Assembly: GCF_035582795.1 (NCBI RefSeq)
Contig: NC_134367.1
Location: forward strand, 115,592,062-115,656,061
Length of the DNA stretch: 64,000 nucleotides
Source of the DNA: Mycteria americana
Lineage: Eukaryota; Chordata; Aves; Ciconiiformes; Ciconiidae
Direction: 5' to 3'
The position numbers and the translations under genes are program-made. Of the stretch, positions 12,586 through 22,800 are shown in pieces (position 1 is the stretch's first letter; the number at the start of each line of letters is the position of its first letter). The notes below the pieces were generated by a model that was not told the DNA's origin, searched no databases, and was given only the letters and a program-made list of their open reading frames with translations.

Positions 12586-13141
12586 TGTCCTGGTTTTGGC
12601 CGAGATAAGAGTTAATTTTCTTTATAGTAGCTAGTATGGGGCTATGTTTTGGATTTGTGCTGAAAACAGTGTTGATAGTACAGAGGTGTTTTAGTTGTTG
12701 CTAAGTAGTGCTTACACTAGTCAAGGACTTTTCAGCTTCCCCTGCTCTGCCAGGTGTACTAGAAGCTGGGAGGGGGCACAGCCAGGACAGCTGACCCCAA
12801 CTGGCCAAAGGGCTATTCCATACCATATGACATCATGCTCAGTATATACACTGGGTGGAGCTGGCTGGGGGGCAGTGATCGCTGCTCGGGAACTGGCTGG
12901 GTGTTGGTCGGCAGGTGGTGAGCGGTTGCATCACTTGTTTTTTCCTGGGTTTTGTTCCTCTCTCACTCTGTTGTTGTTTTCCTTTTCATTACTTTTTTTT
13001 TTCCCAATTATTAAACTGTTCTTATCTCAACCCACGAGTTTTCTTACTTTTGCTCTTCCTATTCTCTCCCCCATCCCACCAGGGGGGAGTGAGCGAGCAG
13101 CTGCGTGCTGCTTAATTGCCGACTGGGGCTATACCACAACA
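12586..13141 (+). mobile_element. Solo LTR of a related avian endogenous retrovirus (copy 2)
   Basis: Starts TGTCCTGG and ends CCACAACA in the same orientation as copy 1. The first ~268 bp and last ~128 bp align with copy 1 by eye, but the middle ~155 bp (about 12854-13010) is unrelated, T-rich sequence. The CRE is mutated to TGACATCA at 12828-12835 and the TATA is TATATACA. Flanks are CACAC before and CACAT after, an imperfect 5-bp duplication. No internal coding sequence is present. Confidence 0.85.
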
Positions 13142-16100
13142 CACATAAGGCTGACTTTCCTTTTCCACCACCAAGTTTTATTTTTCTCATGCTTCACCAG
13201 ACCACTCCCCACCTTCAAGTTTTGACTGTCTTTTTCCTCAAAGAAAGCCATGACCATCATCAACACAACTTGGATGTAATCCAGCCTGGAGGCCACCCAA
13301 TCTCCCCATTCAGCTGGGCTCCTGGGCAGGACAAGCACAACCCCAAATCTCCTCTCTTGCTTCCAAGAGAGCTGAGGAGAGGGGAGATGAGTCCCTGAGA
13401 TTTTGCAATGCTTACTTGTCCCAGCTAAGACTTTCTGGCAGTGAAGTCTGGCATCAGGCTGTTGACTTTTGAAGGCCGACGAGGGTTACTCATTATTAAG
13501 TTCTCATTATTAAGTACGGCGCTTGAGTATGCCAGGAAAGGCTGGTGCTGGATAAAAGACAGGTTATGGAATTGCTTCCTGCATTTGCTGTGTCTCCATT
13601 CAAAAGACCCTCCTGGCATTATGGAGTCCAAACAGTGATGCTCAGCTCCAGGGAAGTCCAGTAACTGTGATCTGCAAATGCCACCTCTCTATGGCAAGTC
13701 CCAAAGTCTTGTGGCTGCCAGGGTAGAAGGAGTCATTCCCTGCTGCAGCCAAGTCCCCTGGCATGGCCTCCCAGTCCAGCCAGGCAACCTCACTGCCCTG
13801 CAAGAGATTTTAGCAGCTAACAGGATCACCTGCTAACAGAATAGCTGCAACCCTTGTCACATATTATGGGTCTTCTGTGCTGATATCATGGCAGGCACTG
13901 ATGAATCAAGCCAGCAGTGGTTTGAGTAGGGGGTGAGTTTGGCTGCGGATATCTGTTGATAAGAGCTGTAGCAAAAAAAAAATCAAAACCAAACCAAAAC
14001 AAACCAATCCCCCACATCTTTGTACACTTAGTCCTACTGCTACCAACAATGTTACTTACTGGCCTCATCTTTAATTCCTGTCAAGATGTACAAGACTTTC
14101 TCAATGCAGTGTGCAAGCCCTAAAAGTGCCAGCATAAAGCTGAACGCAGGCAGAGGTGTTTGCAGGATTGGGACCTTTGACTGGAAGCACTCAGGCACAG
14201 GATTTTCATCCCTGATGGGTTAAAGAGCATCTGGCATCCTAGCAAGCCTGGCTGGCTTTTCCACACCCATCCCTCAGCTGCTGGAGACAGTTTGAAACCT
14301 CAGCCTTCAGCTGAAGCCATCCTGGTTAGAGCCGGGACTCCACCAGGCAGGCTAATCCCAGCCACAGCCTCCATGCCACAGTAACTCTCCATGGGCTCAT
14401 TTTGCATTTACCCCACAGACCACCTCTTGCTCTCCCTGGTAAGCACCAGGCCTGCACTACTGTGGAGAGAGAGAATATCTGGGGATTTCTGCTCATGCCC
14501 CTCTCCCAGGCACAGCTACCCTGTGGGCACACACACTGATGCCTTCTGACTGCTTTGCTTTGCCTTTCTACCTTTTCTATCAAAGCAGGTATTTGACATG
14601 GGTTATGTTTCCCAATTGCTCACCCCCTATTTTTTCCCTTAATGCCCTAAAAAGGAGAGTAAGAAGATGGTGAAATCCATGACTGCCACTTGGTTATCAC
14701 TGTTTTGCTCCTAACCGTACTTTCCAGTGGTCTTTCCACACGGTGTGCACACAGCTGGTATCTGGCCCCACAAAGAAAGGCAGGGTCAGGCAAAAACATC
14801 AGAGCCATGTACACACGGGTCTGTGTTAGAAATCTTACTAAGTCACAATTAACCCAGATTTTAATAAAATCTTTTGATCATTTTCAGCTACATTTGGGCC
14901 TGCAGGTGAAATTGGACATGTTCCCAGGTGGCTGTTCCAGTGGGTTTGCAGGCCCATTCAGCTCCGTCTGCAGAGAAGAAGGTCTCAGAAGGAGGTTTAG
15001 AGCAGGGATGAAATAAAGCTAAAATGCAGTTGTTCAGGTACCACTTTAACTCAGTGGCACAGATCATCGCGGACCTTAGGTCCAAAGCAACAGAACTACA
15101 GAGGGTTTGAAGGATCAGAGTATTTGAGCTAATCAATCAGGGACGTGAATCTTCGCCTGATCTGCTCACACCTAGCCACACCTGGAATAAAGGTCTAAAC
15201 AGTGTGAAAAATAGCTTCACTGCTCTTCCATTTATGAATATGTAATAAATGCCCAGTAAGTGACAGTGGAGAAAAAAAATACTTAGAAATATCCAGATAA
15301 CTAAAGTGCTTTTAGACAGATGCAAAGAGACTAAAAAACATCTCTAGCATGATATCACCATCTTGCAAACATTTAACTCACGAGATTGCACATACTTCCC
15401 TTAAATTGGCTCCAAAGTTTGCATTTGCTGTACACAGTACAAACAACATTTAGAAGTGTTCAAAAAAACATGAACAAAAATGCCTTTTCTCCCCCAAGAA
15501 TGTTTCAAGAAGCATGATATAAATTCATGATAAGGCTGTTGGAGACCCAATGCCCAGCTGAACACAAAGGCAGGCACAGTGCGCGGTGCCCGCCCGGGTG
15601 CAGCGTGCAGCACAGGCTCAAGGAGCAGAGCCCAGCCCTGCACCAAGAAGCGGGAGAGTGCAGTCATCTGCCATGCAAGGTCTGGCTGCAGCGCACAGCG
15701 CAGCACGGGGCGTGGCTGCCACACGCACAGTGGCAGTGCACAGTGCAGGAGCACCCCGCAGGGTGCGAGCACAGGGGTGTCTGGTGCTCCTCCAGGCTGT
15801 CTGCCCGGAGTGCACAGAGAGCATGCCGTGCTTGGCATCAGAGAGCCAATGCCTCAGTGGCACTGCTCAGAGCCTGGTACCTAGTGCAGGGTACCGGCTT
15901 CCTTCTCCTCTGTAGACTTCTTGCCACCGCTGGTTGGGATCACACTGGGGTAATCAGTAGCAAAAGAGATCACTGCTTTTTCTGGGTATCCTTCCCTGCT
16001 AGTGCCCATATTCTCTGTCTCAGCTGTCATTAGCCTGCCCAGGCCATCAGTTGTCCCATCCGCAAGAGTTTCCTGCTCCAGGCTGGATTTCAAACCAAAG

Positions 16101-18470
16101 TGATTCAGTGCTGTTGTTGATACTGATTAACATTGGACTTTCCTTGCCATTTGGTTCCTCTCCTGCACCAGGAGAAGTGCTTTGTTTGTGCTTTGTTCCA
16201 GAAAATCCTTACTGATGAACCTTCCCATCATGCTGGCTTCCTCTTGGGCTGCGTACCCTGAGGGGGAACCAAACTCTTCTGTCCCCTCCAGCTTGGTACT
16301 GATGCTCTCAGCTCAGTGTCCACATGTGGCAGAGGCCCACTCATGGGCAGACAGTTGCCTAGGGGAAACAACTGAGGAAGTTAGGAAGCCTCCTCTCGTT
16401 TGACTTCTGCTTCAGCTCATCAAGTGGTATTGCTTCTCCTTTCAATTAAGGTCAAAGAGACACAAGTTGCAACATAACTGTGATTGCATGAAAAACTGCT
16501 TTCCCAGGAAAGGGGTTGAGGGACCCAGAGAGGCTGTGGATCTTCCAAACTGGACAGGACAAGTCCCTGTTCTAATTCTGAAGTTAGCCCTGCTAGCAAG
16601 GCAAGGCACTCCCCAGCCAGGACCCAGTATAGCAGTACCCAAGCAAGGTGGATGCAGTGGTGGTAGTCAGGTTCAACCAAGAGCCCAAATCATCAGGCAA
16701 GTTTGTGGTGATGAGGCAGGTATGGGGTCAAGCCAGGTAGTCAATCTACAGACCAGGATCAAGTCCAGTGATGGTAGCCTGGCTCAGACACTGTCCAGTG
16801 ATTCCTGGGCAGGCCCATACTGACAAGACAGCTTCAAGCACAAGCCAGGAAGTCCATCCACAGGTCAGGGTCCATGGACAGGTACAGCTGTGGCTAAGCT
16901 GGAGATCAGTACAGCATTGCTCAGGCAGGCACTGAAGACTAAGCTGAAATTGAGCTCATGGGCCCATGGGCATGGTGTGGGTAGAGCCTCCTGGTGAGGC
17001 TGGTAAAAGCCATTAGGGCTTATTAGTGCACTCAGGACCATGAAAGTCTCTTCCAACCCAACTCTGCTGCTGGGTCTGTGCTTGGTGCTCCAGTGGCCCT
17101 CTCCTGCTGGGCTGTGAGGACCCTGCCCTTGGCCACGTGCACTCCTTCCCCCCAGCAAGTGCCCCTGTGGATGCTGGCAGCAGGACATGGCATGAAGGAG
17201 CTAGCATCTCTGGCTGGGAGTCCCTCCCCTGGTTGCATCCCTCCATGGGGAAAGCTCTGCCAGGCCCTCGGGCATATCTGGGAGGCAGCCTGGGAGAGCA
17301 GTGTGCCAGAGAAGATGTCCACGGCAGCAGGTAGAGCACTGTAAAAGGGACCTGAAGGGCACCGAGAAGTATGTGAGAGGGCCTTTGCAGGGGAAGACAG
17401 CTCCTCCACCTTCTCCCTTTGCTTTGCCTGCTTCCCCCGAGCCTTCCCAAACCCAACACCAGGGGCCAGCACTTAAGGACACAAGTGATGGGGACTTGAC
17501 TTGCAGCACAGAGAACTCATGCAGCAACTGTCAATCATCTGTCAATCATAGACCTAGAATGACAGGGCCCTGGGCATGAGTATGCAACTGGCTGTGAAGT
17601 GTTGTGTTACACCCTGGGACCTGGGGGATGAGCTGCTGCAGGGCTGGAGATTCCCTGGAGTCTCTGCAGGATGCTTCCACCGAGCAAGCCCTCAATGCAG
17701 GGGGAGCAGGGCCACCTCCAGCCGGTGGAGGAACATCGCAGGGGCCTGGTAGCCCTGTTCTCCTTGGTCTGAGTGACTGGGGGTAGCCATGGCTATGGCA
17801 GATCTGCCTTTGCACAGGCATGTCCGCAGGGATGTTAATCTTCTTAACATATCCCCCTTGTTACCACCCTGGCCCCAAGGGACTGCTTTGGGAGGGGAAG
17901 AGTCCTGGCTAGGAGATACGTCCCACAAGGGATTGGGGAGCACCTCAGCTCTGTGGAAGCTGCTGTGATATCCCACACATGAGGTCAGATGCGAACCTCT
18001 AGCTAGGGACAGACAACAGGTTGGGTCACTCTGGTGGGGATGGGGAGAAGGCATGGGTGTGTTGCAAGTCTGAGGAGAGGGTTTGGGAGCAGCGCCCCTT
18101 GCAGTGTGTTGCGTGAATATCTACAGGGCACGAAACAGTGCACATCTACAGTTTGGGGCACAGGTACAAGGTGCAGCTGGGGATATGGGTGATTTGCAGT
18201 GCGCATCTGGGACGAAAGGGAGCAAGAAAGCATAACCGCGTGCACTGCACAGCACATCTGTAGGAGCCGTGTGCTTATCTGTGCTCCAAGTACAACGTGA
18301 GTAGCAGTGAGCTGGAGTGTGGAGGATGGCACATCCCTGGAGCAGGGGTGCAGCTGCGTACCTCAGGGTGGGGGAACAGGGGACTGCCTGGGGACAGGCA
18401 CACTGCTCAGCCACGTGCAGGGAGAGGCTCACTTGTGTGACCCATTTCTGCGTGTGGTGCGGTTTTGGTA
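13142..18470. other. Intergenic spacer between ACSS1 and TTBK1
   Basis: Mostly unique non-coding sequence. Recognisable contents are a GC-rich patch at about 15570-15790, an 81-codon minus-strand open frame at 15884-16126, and a poorly conserved duplication of about 112 bp near 16730-16900 (blocks beginning AGCCAGG at roughly 16732 and 16844). No confident gene, tRNA or known repeat was found. Confidence 0.5.
15881..16126 (-). other. Unassigned 81-codon minus-strand open frame with protein-like composition
   Basis: The frame is open from 16126 down to a TAG at 15883-15881 (81 sense codons). The peptide is hydrophilic, with acidic and Thr/Ser-rich stretches (LADGTTDGLGRLMTAETEN; TSGGKKSTEEKEAG) resembling a disordered protein C-terminus rather than translated repeat. 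The first in-frame ATG is internal. No convincing splice acceptor precedes it. It could be a terminal exon of an unseen gene, a pseudogene remnant, or chance. I do not recognise the family. Confidence 0.2.
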
Positions 18471-19300
18471 GCGTTGGTGCTGTGCTTGGCTGTGGGCTGT
18501 GGTGCCTGTTCCCAGCCCTGGCAGGGCAGGAACCGGCCCTGTGTAGATGGGGATGGTGCTGGTCCTGGCGGTGCAGTGTCTGGCCCAGTGCTGCTGGTGC
18601 TGGTCCTGGAACCAGTGCGGTGTCCAGCCCAGACTATGCTGGTGCTGGCACTGGCAGTGCAGTGTAGTGCACCAGCCCCTTACTGTTGGTGCTAGAGCTG
18701 GTCCTGGCCCCAGAGCTCTGGAGTAAAAAACCCCAGGCCAGCACTGCTCGGGCTGTGTCCGCTGCCAGCTCAGGGCAGTGCCAGCCCCACACTGGTGACA
18801 CTGCCAGTCACAGTGCAGTGCAATGCCCCAGCCCCAGGCAGATGTGCTGACTCTGGCCTTGGTCGCAACAGTGCAGTGCCCAGCTCCATGCTGAAGGTGC
18901 TGGTGACAGTCCCAGGCCCAGTGGGGCAGTCCTGGTCAGACAGTCCCAGGACCAGCGTGCTGGTCCCAGTCAAAGCATGGCACCTGGCCCTGTGGAGACA
19001 GTGCCAGCGCTGGTCCCAGTCCCTGGGCCGTGCAGTGCCCAGCCGCACGCTGGCGATGCCAGTGCTGATCCCAGCAGCGCAGAGACGAGCCAGTCCCCAT
19101 TGCTCCAGTCCCCGTCCTGGCAATGCCCGTGATCGTGCCGGCCCCGCTCCCAGGGCGGTGCTGTGCCGCGCCCAGCCCCACGCCGGTGAGGTGCCCAGCA
19201 TCCCGTGTCCCGGCGCGCTGCAGTGCCCAGCCCCGTGTGCCGGCAGTGCGGTGCCCGGTGCCGGCGGCGGTGCGGCGCCCAGCCCCACGCCGGAGCCGGT
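18470..19300. repeat. Degenerate minisatellite leading into the TTBK1 CpG island
   Basis: Irregular tandem units built from GTGCAGTGCCCAGCCCC, (A/C)ACGC(C/T)GG and GGTGCTGGTCCTGG. Clear copies of the GCAGTGCCCAGC core occur near 18873, 19031 and 19219, with variants near 18566, 18815, 19160 and 19268. Left-hand copies have TG/CA where right-hand copies have CG. Unit boundaries are approximate. Long open frames on both strands here are a consequence of the repeat and GC content. Confidence 0.65.
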
Positions 19301-19395
19301 TGCCGGTTGCCGGTGGCGGCGGGGCGGGCCCGGGGCGGGCCCGGCCGGGCGGGGGCGGCCCGCGGTGATGTCAGGCTGATGCTGTCGGTGCGGCG

Positions 19396-19411
19396 CGCGG
19401 TGCATTGTGGG
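19396..19411 (-). promoter_or_regulatory. ZNF143-like half site
   Basis: On the minus strand this reads CCCACAATGCACCGCG, one mismatch from the 3' half of the ZNF143/Staf consensus (CCCAGMATGCMYYGCG). Confidence 0.5.
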
Positions 19412-19709
19412 CGAATCCCGCCGCGGCTCCGAGGGGGAGGATGCGCTCGGGGCCGGCCCGCCCCACAGCCGCAGCCGCAGCGCGCCGGGCCGGCGGCACC
19501 GAGCCCGGCGAACCGCACTGAGGGCGCGGGGCATGCGCTGCCCACGCCGGCCGCAGCGGGAGGCGCCGGCGGCGGCGGGGCCAGGTGAGCCGGGCCAGGC
19601 CGGGCCGCGGCGGCCGTTGCGGTCATTGGCGGGGGAGGGGGCGTCCCGCCGGCGGCTGGGGAGGTGTGGGGCCGCGGGCCGGGCCGGGCCGCTCCGCTCC
19701 GGGGCTGCG

Positions 19710-19734
19710 CGCGGGGCACTGTGGGAACTGTAGT
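19710..19734 (-). promoter_or_regulatory. Full-length ZNF143 (Staf)-like site
   Basis: On the minus strand the 25 bases run from ACTACAGTTCCC to GCCCCGCG and match the long ZNF143 consensus (ACTACAAYTCCC half plus AGMATGCMYYGCG half) with about three mismatches by eye. Such sites are typical of CpG-island promoters close to the transcription start. Confidence 0.65.
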
Positions 19735-19793
19735 TCGCCCCTCCGCCCTGTGCCGGCTGCGGAAGGGGAAGGGTCGGGTGCGGAGGACTCGGG

Positions 19794-19805
19794 TTCCCAG
19801 CATGC
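19794..19805 (+). promoter_or_regulatory. ZNF143-like core
   Basis: TTCCCAGCATGC on the plus strand is an exact core of the ZNF143 consensus. The flanking ACTACAA half is degenerate. A CCAAT box follows 46 bp downstream. Confidence 0.5.
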
Positions 19806-22800
19806 CCGCGGGGCTGGGCGGGCCCGAAGCCGAGTGACGGGCGGGCGCCGCCAATGAGAAGGCGGGCCGGGGTGGGGCGAACCATCTGCCGAGAGGGGCG
19901 GTGGGGGGTGTGGGGGGCGGCGTGCCGGCAGCTGCAGTGCAGGGGCAGACGCGGCCACCTCCTCGGCGGGGGGAGGCGGGGCGGCCCGAGGTGAGGGGCA
20001 GGGCAGGGGGGGCCCGGCCCGGGGCGGCGGCTCCCGCTCTGCGCGGCCCGCCGCCTCCTGCCCGGGCCGGCTGCGGGCCGGCGGGTGCCGGGGCTCAGGG
20101 CGAGGCCCGGGGGGTGCCCGCCGGGGGAGGGGCGGGCGGTGGCCTCCCAGGGGCGCGGGCGACGGCGGCGTCGTGTGGGGCCGCGGGCGGCCTGAGAGGG
20201 GGTGCCCCGTCCCCCCGCGCTTTGAAAGGCTCCGCCGAGGAGGGAATGGCCCCGCCGGGTGGTGCCAGGTGGCTCTGTCGCCCGCCCGGCCCCCGGCGTC
20301 GGGGTGGGGGCTGAGGTGCGAAGGCAGCCGGCGGCCTTGTGCCGGGCGGCCGGGATGGGGCCTGCGGGGACGGGGCCTGCAGGGACGTGTCAGGTGAACC
20401 TACGGAGGGTGTCAGTTATGTCATCGAGAGCAGGCTGCCGCCCGGGGCGAGGGGACAAGCATCCTTCCCGGTGTCACTAGGTGCCTGTTTAACCGAATGC
20501 TAGAAAGCCAGCCTGTTTTGTAGGGGCTTTTGGGGAGGGAGCATTTTCATTGTGTTATTTTGGGATAACTCGGTGGTGCTTGGGTTTGAGGCAGGACGCT
20601 GAGAGTTTCTTCACAGTAGCTTTGGCGGGGTGGGAGATTTTACTTCTGTGTGCATTGCCGTGTCTTCTGCAGCTTTTTAGCTTGAAGTCTCCTGCCATTG
20701 TGTCTTTATTGCTCCTGGTGCCCAAGTTTGCACTGGTGAATGTGACTGTACTCATTATGCTTTCCCTGCATACTGGGAGAGGAGGCATCCAGTAACCTGG
20801 GTCTGACCCACTGAGAACTTTCAAGATGAACACCATGACCTTGAAGAGCATCTTGTATTTAATGAGGAGCCAGTATGCTATATGAAGTGCTGGAGTGACA
20901 CTGTCACTCTGTCAGTGTTGCTGAACTACTTGCATGCCAAGTTCAAGACACCCTGTGTTTTGGGGGGTGGGGATTTCAATACCTGTTGGTATCATGTTTC
21001 TGAGCAGTCCAAACCAGCTGTATATTAAAATCTTTCTTCTTTATTTTTGAATTTCCTTAGGCTTGCAAGGAGGAAGTATAGACAATTTGATTGACAGAAG
21101 GAAAGTTTTCCTAATTTTATCATTGCACATGAATGTCTTTATATTCCTTGTACTGTCACTGAAAATGATACCTTTTAGCAACAAACTTCTCAGTGAGTCA
21201 CAACAGAGATTTTTTAACCTGAGAACTTTTTCTTTGTATGAGTGAAATTTAACCTCATGTTGTGTGTGAAACGGGGTGTGCTAATGCTTCCTCAACACTA
21301 ATGCTTATAGGTGCTGTGCCTATACAGGTGCTATGACTAAAGGGCAGTGTGCATCAGTACCGTCTCACTATTCACCGCTTTTCAGTGTATCAGCTTCTTT
21401 TGAGACTATCTCTCAGTATAAGAGGGGCAGGTTAGGAATTATGTGTCAATGTTTTGGCTTTTTTTCCTTTGTGTGCCGGCGATCATCCAGTTCATAACAA
21501 GCATTCTCATGCTGATGTATGTGGGATCAGAAACTTTTCAGATGCGATGCTCATGAATGGTGTATGAGGTGTCCACTGCCATTACTTTTGTATTCTGTGT
21601 GCTTTTGCATGCTTTATGATAATCTCATTCCTTCAGGAATGGGCAAAGTTCCTCTTCTCTGACTGGCAAAGAAAAACACTGGAATTATCATTCCCTTGTA
21701 GGACAGTTTTATCAGGATCAGTCTTGGGGGTACCTGCCTAACCTTTTTTTTCTTGGAATAGCTAGCAAGATTGTAGGATTATAAACCCAACTGCTCAGGC
21801 CAAAACCCCATATTGCTCCAGTCCTTTTCCTACCAGTGATGGAGAGATGATGCTTAAGGAAAGGCTCAGAGGGCATGTACAACATGCTTGCCCTAGTTAT
21901 ACCCTTCTTGGTGTTGCAGTCTGCAGTTTTTCAGTCTTTTTATTTGTTAGCCTGAATAATTTTGTATGTACACAAAGTGTGTCATTCCACTGGTAACAGC
22001 ACTCTGTTGTGAAACCTAGCTATGCATTCCTCTGTGTTTTCCTCTCTTTTAGCCAGTTACTAGTTTTAGAGAAACTTTAGTTTTATCCTGGGACATCTTC
22101 ATTTTAAGGCCTGGGGTCTGATACCACACCAGGAGGTTTTGGCTATTCAGAGACATTGTTATTAGTGAGATGGCCCTATCTGTGTGCTTGTTGAGTCTTC
22201 CTAAAAGCACCTAGCCTTTCCTAATAGGTCTATAAATCATGACTTCTCCCCCTTGCCTCCCAGTTAGTTTTATTTTTCATTTTCAGTTTTCTGGACATGT
22301 CTGGTGCGGAAGTAAGACTCTGATTTTCCAGAACCTCTGCAGAGCTCTTTAAAATAAACGACAACCAAAAATCCTTGGCATCTTCTTTCTTATCTTTTCT
22401 CTATTCAGTCTTTCTATTTCTTGTCTGTCTGTCATCCAGCAGACTGGCTGGCTGGCCTGTGGTCAGGTATGTGTGGAAAATATGTAGTTTTCATCTCTTT
22501 AACAACATCAAGAAAAAAATGTATTTAACTCGGAAGAATTTGTGCTGTTTTCTTCTTTTGCACACATTTTCTATTTTTAAAAGACATTTTTTTTGCACAG
22601 TAAGTCAATTAGAATTAAAATCAAGCAATTTAAAGGACCAAGCAGAAGTTGCACTGGCCAAAGACTTTTTTTTTTTTTAAGGTGATATATTTCTGTTCTT
22701 ACTCAACAAAGTTGAGTTACTGTTGAGTTATAAAGTTACTATTTAAAATTTCATCTTGGTGACATGTCCTAATCTCCATGAGGAAACTGAAGTTCGCCAT

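Larger units (their letters stand above)
18950..20450 (+). promoter_or_regulatory. TTBK1: CpG island, probable TTBK1 promoter and 5' UTR exon
   Basis: Very GC- and CpG-rich block, the only one upstream of the TTBK1 coding exons on the plus strand. It holds GC boxes, CCAAT elements in opposite orientations (ATTGG at 19625-19629 and CCAAT at 19851-19855), and three ZNF143-like sites. Two donors could end a non-coding first exon: CCAG/GTGAGC after 19584 and CCGAG/GTGAGG after 19990. The position of the CCAAT and ZNF143-like elements favours a start near 19.9 kb and the second donor. Transcript evidence is needed to decide, and a bidirectional start is possible. Confidence 0.65.

Noticed and set aside
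12695-13225. 176-codon plus-strand frame
   Set aside because: It is read through the second solo LTR. LTRs do not encode protein here, and no gag/pol/env similarity is present.
15401-16033. Frames of 145-168 codons around the GC-rich patch
   Set aside because: Cys/Gln/His-rich translations of GCA/TGC-rich sequence, with overlapping frames in several phases. No homology recognised.
18770-19885. 371- and 294-codon minus-strand frames
   Set aside because: They translate the minisatellite and CpG island, with no domain and low-complexity composition.
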